Source: an uncultured Clostridium sp. (GTDB lineage Bacteria > Bacillota > Clostridia > TANB77 > CAG-508). Taken from it: a stretch of 64,000 nt of DNA. The notes under the pieces are model-generated. The model was given only the letters and a program-made list of their open reading frames with translations, had not been told where the DNA came from and searched no databases. Location of the stretch: the NCBI GenBank assembly GCA_948473335.1, contig CAOKXF010000009.1:16117-80116 (forward strand). Direction: 5' to 3'. The position numbers were made by a program, and so were the translations under genes. Positions 43,401 to 52,900 of the stretch are shown piece after piece (the first letter of the stretch is position 1; each line of letters begins with the position of its first letter).

Positions 43401-43588
43401 CTACACCAGGAAATTTAATACCACAACATGCGAAAGAACAAGATGAAGATAGTGTAAGCCTAACAATTATGCCACCAACAGGAGGGGTAAACTATTCACC
43501 ATATATAATTGCAGCAATATGTTCATTAACACTAGTTATGGTAGGAGTAATTTTAATAAGAAGAAAAATGCTAAGGACGGATAAATAG
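34481..43588 (+). CDS. giant surface protein 2, paralog of protein 1
   Basis: MKKICSILILIVLLLNSSLMILISQAVDA; same domain order; C-term MPPTGGVNYSPYIIAAICSLTLVMVGVILIRRKMLRTDK; divergent centre with GGTLNPGGTGTLQPINP repeats. Confidence 0.88.
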   Translation: MKKICSILILIVLLLNSSLMILISQAVDAVSEMISSEKDEIQSTQEVVLEKYVNYANELEKGTIVQLRVGVGLKNDANKEVYVKDRKVSIECPRISEKVPTRVEVIGKEAKYDNGTITVQETYENKLKYEGREEYTVILFYDADCYTENQEERMLNAKVLVEQTIETAEAKESVTVKGEATAQIAVRENVGTIVSVDYETGDIYNGYINSNIENGTAYDTEYQEKNKVTISNKNIAESFIVESNDVLGFQGEEIQNNRNLLYKGITLEKEDIKDILGANGEIRILNEENRVLEVINNEIEAAEDGKYTYNYQEPVEKIKLQIINIEKEGIIEFNTTKIIKGTLTQNVDLVKNRINVVGTKTTEKTILDEENKEEKVDEITTVYEENNLETVINIQNATQKISMDVNKKELTNNVQNNMTITATLEKNTAANRLFENPTVIIELPEEVEKVILNDVQVLHDLELSKQEAVVETNAEGKKVIRIALSGKQTQYTQQEDITKGTNILISATVMLKQNIQTKTSSIKMICNENVCEQEIKLIEKNQVAKKTTSKTEAEGTVVNQNGLKIATKVVAGDKILANNETIYEQQIIKYEVKVTNTTENNIENVKIVGKVPEGMTYVDLVVGGFYDDNYDFIPNTGLKQKEIEVGTLSAGQTETYYYEVKVNDLADTEQEKIVNSEIKVYIGENEISVYTLENIVQQGNIAVELKGLPGRSERNERIYFAKVSNIAKEDLQNVVVNIPFSANIKVKNVQIWGKEEGEYEKTIENNNVFVKFSNIQKLVNSSTLDKDGTGGIGFVLEENEVGIYITANLVNVEEDFEYIWEINTAATVTTSDGNIYKSNENRASGYIEAVKVTQESDKSGEELQVGEEITYTLEVENIGNVIPEWGEYTKVKFIDYIPNELEITSVEYNTNSVSIQEGNQVLVPRNVKLERHEIDEVNKKDNSNGARLQFDLCIPLREKSTITIKTKVRTTYSDIDIENFAMISGENIKTKKSNSIQNKIKGYKGTVIVDPDDPNLPIDPDNPDPPVDPDIPTEKEYTISGIAWVDENENGQREENEQRLSGIEVLLLDITNNKYLQDNNGRIITKITNNNGQYSFENVKEGKYYVIFKYNNDDYELTAYKKPGIGSTVNSDAMQREALIDSKNIYVGITDTIDLTSNKENIDIGLVKNKIFDLKVDKYIEKITVQNGKGTKQYTYSNEKIAKVEIPAKQIVGSILVVEYKIVVTNVGELTGTVNELIDEMPANLEFKSELNSNWYKTAGNNINNTNLSTQEIKPGESIETSIVLTKTLDDTIQTYTNVAKIGISDNSKHINDKNVENDVDKVDIIISIQTGTIGEYIGTIIATLLVIAVMLMIVLIIMKKFPTKNGIKLFILLGLIVTILPMTLNISNGEGTTDDGHTVISRDPVSGKFNEGEFECISPGLSQCKGSHYYVESGRNMIERWEEGDTVYGASVSLSKATNSIEYKYIEKNSQGYNVYGPFRFSVSADGATPSYTMEVKGIMNITTGEVVNAPFETIDKDGNTTTVGANKDIYIKVPLNVVAIDSVKVTGKATVSFTRTIHEKWEQYYTCDYSTCSWCAGKNVQDMKSTQPIEITYQETGTYEASDSKEWTTEVPKTLRIEKIDKDNNSIVLPNVKFILKREIINTGTGGGTLNPGGTGTLQPINPGGTLNPGGTGTLQPINPGGTLNPGGTGTLQPINPGGTLNPGGTGTLQPINPGGTLNSGEIGTLQQMDARGGIIDSIGPGTIQPIYPGGTEPSKPGENQGGTTSSVVYVKQNPTDLSISYVENEEEATEFITDINGIIQVAGLKSGKYTFIEKENQHHGYNNIKNINSTRTYTTGIEHLIIYRTPNKEMLGNLDIEKQNNVNSAIKLSNVEFVLLNDTGTKYLKVQVEGKEGFQAGTEKKLIGTTKVTKQEYTDNYEEATIFVTDANGKIHIEDLALQSSGTNQNDETDILGYVIKEIHNPHYGYEVDSNYITWKVNGSDITGSSDYLLVTIPNKGTTNVIVKNEQKYVRISGYVYEDVPNGKDNIRNELYDTNSQSKDKLVEGIRVRLRNSRTGAIYENWTNSKGAYLFGSKNEDGTYSADNILLRDINNYYVEFIYNGMKYTNVAPQIDKNNGSKAIEGAFREPFNNKYATITGNTAKGSTGGSTGKALNVNGGTTASITYTQPEEHTSQVTYTEGQEYANKDKGIKLNDYYALSKYHISSTTQQLKYGLGTTYVADNEEIKNINLGIFEREQVDLAISSDIEEVNVSLHGYTNTYNYAARNQYVKNKGAFRTGVKFGDKYLNRYSRTIYQSAVTYFAEDRNNNKLEVNVLYKVTLYNNSPSLASIFKKINNYYDKEYTPQEVYYVSKGTKTPITTWKIGNQTYANGRLKVLQVELPNTYLSAGETAEVYIRYKVSDDTVLGLMNQEATLQNMTEIDTYSTFTKISDTSYAHYASIDENSAPGNVVVELDANDRFIKTTFEDDTDMAPSLKLQSDKNNIISGTVFEDSQTQASKNKNERLGNGIYEQNERVVEHAKVELLEVYDSNDNVSTDQIGRIKYDSNGNPIIAKLYQFRLKEDGTTEGVLVDAVTYTDSKGNYQLIGLIPDGYAVRYTYGQGTKIQGKEIDARDYKSTIITSGEIRKALNIQADSAIIEGRGNLYWNTIQEKDGNGNIIRYSDAADEILERIKQEQEDDAINYATLQARPKDMKARTAAFIVGVEFENINSASDVYFKDMNGNIVMDEATGEPKVDPNFYSENKNMDFGIIYRPVIDIKLDKNLTNMSIQLGNGQMLVNGNPYQQDLPYTKAIEDSIYVDMDADLIQGSALKMEYEIKLVNASEVDYKYTTFDAKGTAGRRYYYFGDSTGAEKIDKYVKLVGDYLDEELVYDINEMNQGLPKGWTTTTAQKLYEEGRISQEVRDVLISEKENILTTTEFSEGLGTSSNPNIAISKTIRYQVSKLLGARDELVFTNDAEILELYAVARRSILNTTPGNLIPQHAKEQDEDSVSLTIMPPTGGVNYSPYIIAAICSLTLVMVGVILIRRKMLRTDK
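39425..39679 (+). repeat. 51-bp in-frame tandem repeat, 4 near-identical copies plus 1 degenerate copy
   Basis: Unit encodes GGTLNPGGTGTLQPINP (17 aa); starts at 39425, 39476, 39527, 39578; degenerate copy 39629-39679. Confidence 0.95.
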
Positions 43589-43605
43589 TCATAGAAGCTT
43601 AATAC

Positions 43606-43645
43606 AAGGCATCCTTATTAGAGAAATCTAATAGGGGTGTTTTTA
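43606..43645 (+). terminator. terminator of giant surface protein 2
   Basis: aaggcatccttattagagaaatctaataggggtgttttta; sequence-related to the terminator at 34003. Confidence 0.75.
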
Positions 43646-43708
43646 TATCGAACAAAAGATAGAAAAGTAAAGAAAACAAAAAAGTGATAAAAATTTAAAT
43701 AAATAATA

Positions 43709-43737
43709 TTGACAGAGTAACGAAAAATAAATGTAAT
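43709..43737 (+). promoter_or_regulatory. predicted promoter of giant surface protein 3
   Basis: TTGACA (43709-43714), 17-nt spacer, TGTAAT (43732-43737). Confidence 0.6.
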
Positions 43738-43909
43738 AAAAAAGACAAAAATGTGTAATAAAAGACATAAAATGAGTATCCGTAAGTGATAACAGAAAAA
43801 AGCGAAAAGACTACAAAACCTTGCCATTTACTATAGTAAGAAAATATACTAAAATAATTATGTATAGCTAGTATACATATACTATACTGGAAAAATGGAG
43901 GAAATAAAA

Positions 43910-46900
43910 ATGGCAAGAAACAAAAGAAGTAAAATAATAATGGGAGTAGCAGTAATGCTAATGATAGTCGCATTAGTGGTAGCAATAGTAATAGACCAAA
44001 TAGCAAAAAGAAATAGAGAGAATGTAGGACTATCATCAGAATTAGCAAGAGCGAAAACATATAATCGAGTAGAAGAAGGAGAAGAAGCAGTCGAAGGAAC
44101 AGAAAATGTAAAATTCGATGCATTCTTTTTACGTGATTTAGAAGGAAATGGATATGCAACAGGAGTAAGAGGAACATGTAAAGAGATAGGAAAAGAAGAT
44201 ACCTTGTATATGGAAATAAATGTCCAAACAGCAGGGTATTTAAAAGATGCCAAAATAACAATAGATGGAAAGAATTTTTACTTACAAACAGCACTTCCAA
44301 AAGATGAACAATTAGCAAATAGCTATATAGGAAATAATATAAAAGAGATAAGATTTAATAATTTAACAAATGGAACCCAAAAGTTATTAACAGGAATTGT
44401 AAGAAGTGGAGATTATTCATATTCATCAACAATAAATGATGCAATAGCAAGTAATATAAATAATTATTCAAGAGAAGATAATAAAATAATATTAACAGGA
44501 ACATATGTAGGAGAAGATGGAACAGAAATAGAAATAAGAAAAGAAGTACCATTTACAATGGACTGGTATGGAACAACAAAAGCAAGTATCTATTCAACTA
44601 CACAAAATAAATACATAGGTAGTTGTATAAACGAAGAAGAAGGAACGCTAAACTTAGAATTTACAGTATACACAGAAGAAATAGATAAAAAGCTAATATT
44701 AAAAACAAACCATACAGAAGGAGAAATACCAGAATTAAATGGATATGCGCCAATATTAGTAACATACACAGGAACAAATGCAACATTCAATTATGACTCA
44801 ACAACTAGAAGATTTACAATAGATAGAACATCAACAGTAGGAGAAGATGGAAGTATAATAAGTAGTTTATCAAGTTCAAATAGTTATAGTATAAAAATAA
44901 CATATCCACTAGAAGCATATCAAACACTAGAAGCAAAGACAGTGCAACTACAAATACCAGTAAATACCTATTATGAAGGATATAATAATCAAAATGATGA
45001 ATTCACAAATCCATATAAATCAAATATAGCCAAAACAACAATAGTATCAAATTACAACAATTATCAAGGTAGTATAACAAATTTTTATATAGAAGTAGGA
45101 AAACAAGGATATAGTCCGAACTACAGAAATCTAATTTCAAAGCAAAAGCCACTAAAGATATATAATGGAAAAAGTGAAGGAGAAAAAGATGATATATATA
45201 CAGTACAATGGGGAGTATATATAGGAACAAATGTAGAGCTTGGAAATATAGTAATGAAAGAAAACAAAGACGGAGAGAAACAAGAAACAGATCAATTTAT
45301 AAAAACAAATGGAGAAATAGAAAGTGCAGAGGATGTTATAACAAATGTAGGAATATATTTCTCAGGAGCAGATACAGTATTAGGGTCAAATGGAGAAATA
45401 AAGATATATGACGAAGATACAAACAATTTATTAGTTACATTTACAAAAAACAATTGGAACAAATATACATCTAGTAATCCATATAAATATGAAACACCAG
45501 TAAAACATATAAGAATAGAAACAAGTAAGGTAATAAATAATGGAGTCTTTTTAGATGTTTACAATATAAAGGAAATAGATGATGAAGCTATAACAACCAA
45601 ATACGAAAGAGAAGAATTTGATAAATTACAATATATAAAATCAACATTAGTAGGACATATAGCAAATAGATATATACAAACAAAAGAGAGCCAAGCATAT
45701 TATGAGGTACCAATATCAATAGCAACAATAGGGATAAGTAAAAAAACAATATCAACACAAACAACAGAGAAAAGAGTAAATATAACAATAAAAGCAGAAG
45801 CAAAAGAAAATCAAAATCAAGTAAAATGGAAAAATGGAACATTTTTAATAAAATTTCCAACAGAGTTAATAGATGTGCAAATAAACAGCATTAGTATAAA
45901 TAATGGAAGTGTAAAAATAGACAGTTATGAAGTGGCAGAACAAGATGGACAAATATTTATAAAAATAGTAACAAAGAATATAACATCTCAAGATTACACA
46001 ATAACAATAGATGCAGATTTATCACCAGACCCAAGAATAGCAACAACTACAAGAAGTATAGAATTATATGCAACAAATGAAAATGAAACAAACTATTATT
46101 ATCAAGAAGCAGATATATATGACATAAATAATAATTTAAATACAATAGAAAAAGTAAATCATACAACAACAAGTATAAGTATGGTATCACCAAATTTACT
46201 ATTGACAAATCAAATAGCAACAAATTATGATGAAAAGGGAGGTATAATAATATCACCTCAAATAGCAGATATAAAGCCCAAATATGCAGTAGTAGACCAA
46301 GAACAACAAGAAGAGCAAACAGCAGAAATAGGAATACAATTAAGAAATAACTATGCGAGTACAATAAGTGAGATACAAATATTAGGAAAAATACCATTTG
46401 AAGGAAATACATATGTAATAAGTGGAAACAAACTAGGTTCAACATTTACAACAAAAATGATAAAGACAGGAATACAAGTGCCAGAAGAATTAAGAGAAAT
46501 AGTAAAAGTATATTATTCAGAAAACGAAAGTGCAGACAAAGATTTAAACAAAGCAGAAAATAACTGGAAAACAGCAGAGCAGGTAGAAAGTTGGGACAAT
46601 ATAAAAACATTTTTAATAGATTTAGGTGACTATGTAATGCCAACAGGAAAAGAATTTATATTTAATTATACAGTAAAAATACCAAATGGATTAGCATTCA
46701 ACAAGGTATCATATAGCCATCATGGAGTATATTTCTGTTTAGATACAGAACAAGGAAAATATAGGACGCAAACAGAACCAAATAGATTAGGATTTAGAAT
46801 AGCAGAAAAATACAACATAGAAATACAAAAGTATCAAAAAGGAAGAGAAAAAATAGTTCCAGGAGCAACATATAGTATAACAGAAATAATACAAAATGAA

Positions 46901-49900
46901 GATGGAACAGAAGAAAAAGGTCAAATAAAAACAGCTACAACAAATGAAGAAGGAAAATTGCGAATAGGAAATTTATATGTGGGACAAATATATGAAATAA
47001 AAGAAACACAAACACCAGGAGACTATGAATTAAACCTTGACGCCATAAGATTTACCAGCAATATCGATGAACATAGAATATTAACAGTAAACAAAATAGA
47101 AGGAACAACAAGAGAAGAAATAGCAGCTACAAAAGAAGAAGGAGAGAACTATAAAGTTTTAGTAAAGGTAGAGGATGAAGTAAAAGCAACTCTAAAAATA
47201 ACAAAGAAAGAAAAAGATACAGACAAAAAGCTAAAATCTGTAAAATATGTAATCACAGGATATAATTTACTAACAACAGGACAAGCACTAACAACAGATG
47301 CAAATGGAGAAGCAAGTATAAAAGGATTATCGATAGGACAAGAATATGTATTAAGAGAAGTAAAGGCAGAAGGATATTATTTAGGAGAGGCTGTAACATT
47401 CAAGATTACAAATAATAATGGAGCATATGGAACAGAAATTATTGGAGGAACAGTAAAAGATTACAATATGATAGAAGAAAACCATATACCCCAATTAAGC
47501 ATAACATTAGAGAATGAAAAAATACCAACATACGATTTAGAAATAACAAAAATAAAAAGAACAACAGATGTGCAAATGAGCGATAAAGAGGGAGAAGAGA
47601 GCTCAACAGAAGAACAAGTAACATATTTGGAAGGAGCAAGATTTAAATTATACAAAAATAATGAATTGATTGGTGAGTACATAACAAATGACAAAGGGAA
47701 AATAGTTATTAGCAATTTGTATCAATATATAGAAGAGAAAGATGAAAATGCAACATATACATTAAAAGAAGTAATCGCTCCAGAAGGATATTCAAAAGTA
47801 AAGGATATAAAATTTAAAGTTCAAGAAGACGAAGGACTAAAATTCATAAATATAGATGAAAAGCAAAGTAAATATACAGCAGAAGGAAATACAGTAAAAC
47901 TAATAATTGAAGATAGTCCATTATTTAAATTAATAAAAAAAGATGGAGAAACAGGAAAAGTATTGTCAAACATAAAATTTGTAATCTATAATATAGATGA
48001 TGGAGAAAAGCCAGCAACAAATAGTAAAGGAGAAATCTTAGGAACAAAAGAGCTAATCAATGGAAAAGAATATTATACATTATTAACAGATAGTAATGGA
48101 GAAATTACAGTTGATTTACCAGAAGGATTATATAAAGCAGTAGAAGTAGAGGTACCAGATAAATATGATAAGTCAAACAGTAGTCACTATTTTAGCATAG
48201 GTAGTTCAAGTAAAGGCAAAGAAATTTTAGTAGCAAAATGGACAAAAACAGTAGGAGATGAAATAAATTGTATAATAGAAACATCAGATGGAGGATACTT
48301 GATAGGAGGATATTTCAAAAGCCCAAGTATAGACTTAGGAAATGGAGAAGTGTTAAATAATAATGGAAGTAGACCTTATAGTGATGGATTGATAATTAAG
48401 TATAGTGAGAGTGGAGAAGCAGAATGGGGAAAGGCAGTAGGAGGAAGTGATGGTGAGCAAATAACATGTATAATAGAAACAAGAGATGGAGGATATATTG
48501 TAGGAGGATATTTCTATAGTAGTAGAATAGATTTAGGAAATGGAGAAGTGTTAAGTAATTATGATACGAGAGGATATTCTGATGGAATGATAATAAAGTA
48601 TGATAGTGAAGGTAATGTAGAATGGGGAAAGGCAGTAGGAGGAAGTGATGGTGACTATATCAGGTGTATAACAGACACACAAGATGAAGGATACATTGTA
48701 GGAGGATATTTTAATTCAAGTAGTATAGACCTAGGAAATGGAAAAGTATTAAATAATAATAGAACAAGTTATTTAGATGGAATGATAATTAAGTATGGAG
48801 TAGATGGAGAAGTAGAATGGGGAAAGGCAGTAGGAGGAAGTGATGGTGAGCAAATAACATGTATAATAGAAACAAGAGATGGAGGATATATTGTAGGAGG
48901 ATATTTCTATAGTAGTAGAATAGATTTAGGAAATGGAGAAGTGTTAAGTAATTATGATACGAGAGGATATTCTGATGGAATGATAATAAAGTATGATAGT
49001 GAAGGTAATGTAGAATGGGGAAAGGCAGTAGGAGGAAGTAGTAGTGACCAAATAATATGTATAATAGAAACAAGAGAAGGAGGATACTTAGTAGGGGGGA
49101 ATTTTAGGAGTGAACATATATTTTTAGAAAATGGAATTAATCTCTATAATACTTCAGATAGTGACCCATATGGAGGAGAGAAATATTATAATGGAATGTT
49201 GATAAAGTATAACAATAATGGAGAAGCAGAATGGGGAAAGGTAGTAGGAGGAAGCAGTAGCGATTATATAAATTGTATAATAGAAACAAGAGAAGGAGGA
49301 TACTTGGTAGGAGGATATTTTAATTCAAGTAGTATAGACCTAGGAAATGGAAAAGTATTAAATAATAATAGAACAAGTTATTTAGATGGAATGATAATTA
49401 AGTATGGAGTAGATGGAGAAGTAGAATGGGGAAAGGTAGTAGGAGGAGACCAGGGTGACCAAATAACGAGTGTATTAGAGACGATAGATGGAGGATATGT
49501 TGTTGGAGGAGCATTTAAAAATGTTAAGTTAGAAAATGGAATAGAGTTAAATGGTGAGATAAGCATAATCAAGTATAGCACAATGGTTATGCCAGATATA
49601 AAAATAGAGAATGCAAAGTCTATAGGAGGCAACAGCCGAGACTATATAAATTGTATAGTAGAGACATCAGATGGAGGATATTTGACAAGTGGATATTTCA
49701 AAAGCCCAAGTATAGACTTAGGAAATGGAGTAGTGTTAAATAGTAAAGATAATAATATAAACTATGCTGATGGAATGATAATCAAGTATAGTGAGAGTGG
49801 AGAAGTAGAATGGGGAAAGGTAGTAGGAGGAAGTAGTGACGATTCTATAAATCGTATAATAGAAACAAGAGATGGAGGATATTTGGTAGGAGGATATTTT

Positions 49901-52900
49901 GCAAGTAGTAATATAGACTTGGAAAATGGAGTAGTATTAAAAAATAATGGAAGCACGAATTATTATGATGGAATGATAGTCAAATATGATAGTGAAGGTA
50001 ATGTAGAATGGGGAAAGACAATAGGAGGAGATAATACAGACCAAATAACATGTGTAGTAGAAATACAAGATGGAGGATATGTAGTAGGAGGAAATTTCTA
50101 TAGTCAAAGTATAAACTTAGAGAATGGAGTAGTTTTAAATAATCATAATATAAATAATAGTTCTGATGGAATGATAATCAAATATGATGAACAAGGTAAT
50201 TTAGAATGGGGAAAGACAATAGGAGGAGATAATACAGACCAAATAACATGTGTAGTAGAAACACAAGATGGAGGATATGTAGTAGGAGGATTTTTTTACG
50301 GTAATAGTATAGATTTAGGAAATGGAGTAGTATTAAATAAAACTTTAAGTAGTATGAATGGAATGATAATCAAATATAAAGCGAACGGAGAAGCAGAGTG
50401 GGGAAAAGTAGTAGGAGAAAACAGTATGGAACAAATAACTTGTATAACAGGTACATCAGATGGAGGATATGTAGTAGGAGGATATTTTATAAGTAATAGT
50501 ATAGATCTAGGAAATGGAGTAGTGTTAAATAACAATAGTATTTCAAGTTTTTATGGAGATGGAATGATAATCAAATATAATAGTGAAGGTAATATAGAAT
50601 GGGGGAAAGTGATAGGAGAATCATATACTGAACGTATTAATTGTATAGTAGAGACAAGAGATGGAGGATATATTGTAGGAGGATATTTTAACGGTAATAG
50701 TATAGAGACAGAAATAAACCATGGAGGTTATGATGGAATAATCATTAAGTGTGATACATATGGTAATACAGAATGGATAAAAGCAATAGGAGGAAGCAGA
50801 AATGATTATATAAACTGTATCATAGAAACACAAGATGGAAAATATGCTGTAGGAGGGTATTTCGAAAGTAGTAGTATAGATTTAGGAAATAGAGAAGAGT
50901 TAAATAATAGTGGATATTGTAATGGAATGTTACTAGAAGTAACAGGAAAAATGGAAACACCAGAAATACAAGAATTAGTAATTGAAAATGTAAGAAAAGA
51001 ATTCAAAATAACAACAAAAGTAGAAGAAATAGATGGAGTAAAAGGAGGAACAATTTCTGGAGAAGGTAAAATAGCATATGAAAAAGTAAAATATGGAGAT
51101 AGTAGCACAAAAGAAATAATAATGATACCAAACAAAGATTATGAAATCATGGGAATAACAGTAAATGGAAAAGAATATCCATTTATAGCAAATGAAGATG
51201 GAACATATACAATGCCACAATTTGAAAATATGGTTGAGAATAAACATATAGTAGTAACATTTGCAATGAAAGACAATAAAATAACAATAAACAAAGTAGA
51301 TAGAAGGACAAGAGAGCCATTAGCAGGAGTGAGATTCAGATTAGACCAAATAGAAGAAAGAACAGAACCAGAAAATGTAATAGGAGAACTAACAAATAAT
51401 GGACAAACATATATAGAAATAGATAAAACAAATGAAATAGCAGATGTATTAGGAAAACTAACGAATAATGGAACATATTATTTTGTAGAGCAAGAAGGAA
51501 AATATATACCAACAAATAGTAAAACATATCAAACAGCAAATGGAGGAACAACAGGAAAACACAATACAATAGCAAATTCATATATAGAGATAGATTTAAG
51601 TAATAAAGAAGGAAAATATGTAGTATGTATAAATGCAGAGGTATCAAGTGAAAGTGCAGATAGAGGATATGCAACAATAACAGAAACAACAATAGCACCA
51701 GCATATAATTCAACAAATGGACAATTTATATATATATCAGGAACACAAGGAGCAAAAGAATATACATCAGCAATATTAGAAGGAGGAAAAACATACTATT
51801 TACACTTAGGATATAGAAAAAATGGAAGTGTAGACACAGGAAAGGACCAAATAATATTTAATAGTATAAAAGTATATGGGACAACAAGTACAACATATAA
51901 CTTTGTAAGTACAGAAGGAAAATATGAATCAAATAATCAGAGACAAGACAATACAGTAGCAAATTCATATATACCAATAGATTTAAGAAGCTATAAAGGC
52001 AAATACAACCTAATAGTAAATGCGCAAGTATCAAGTCAAAATGGAAATGATATAGGATATGTAACAATAACAGAAAATACTGATAGACCAGCATATAGTA
52101 GTTCGACAGGAAGATTAATATACATATCAGGAGAACAAGAAGCAAAAGATTACACAACAGTACTAGAAGGAGGAAAACAATATTACTTACATCTAGGATA
52201 TTACAAAAACGCAAGTACATCAACAGGAGATGACAAATTCACAATAAATAATATAGAAGTAAAATTAAACGACTCAGAGCTATACCATACAGAAGTAGAA
52301 ACAAACAGCCAAGGACAAGCAATAACACAAATACCATTTGGAAAATATAGTATAACAGAAATAAAAGCACCAGAAGGATATAATATATTAGCAGAACCAT
52401 TAATAATAGAATTTAGAGCAAATGGAGAACACGAATTCACAATAGAAAACCAAAAAAGTGCCAAGGTAAAAGTAAACCACTACAAAGCAATAAAAAATGA
52501 AGATGGAACATATACATATACAGAAGAAAAAGTAGCAGAAAGTCAAATATTAGAAGGAAAAGTAGAAGAAGACTATACAAGTATTCCACATTTAGACTTA
52601 AGCCAATATAAACTAATAAAAAATGAAAATGGGGAATATGCAATACCAGAAAATGCAACAGGAAAATTTGCAGAAGAACAAATAGAAGTAATATACTATT
52701 ATGAGGAAAAACAAATACCGTTAAAAGTACACCATTACATAGAAGGAACAGAAGAAAAAGTACCCCTAAAAGATGGAACAGAGGCAGAAGACATAGTAAA
52801 AGGAGGAAAAGAAAATGAGGAATATACAACAGAAGCAATAAGTGGAGAAAAATTAAGTGAAGAATACGAATTAATAGAAATACCAGAAAATGCAAATGGA

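Noticed and set aside
43720-43860. Possible riboswitch (c-di-GMP or other) in the giant gene 3 leader
   Set aside because: I could not recognise any known aptamer consensus or a convincing conserved structure; reported only as a conserved leader.
43895-43909. ATG 43895 as start of giant protein 3
   Set aside because: It lies on the ggagga Shine-Dalgarno of the better start at 43910.
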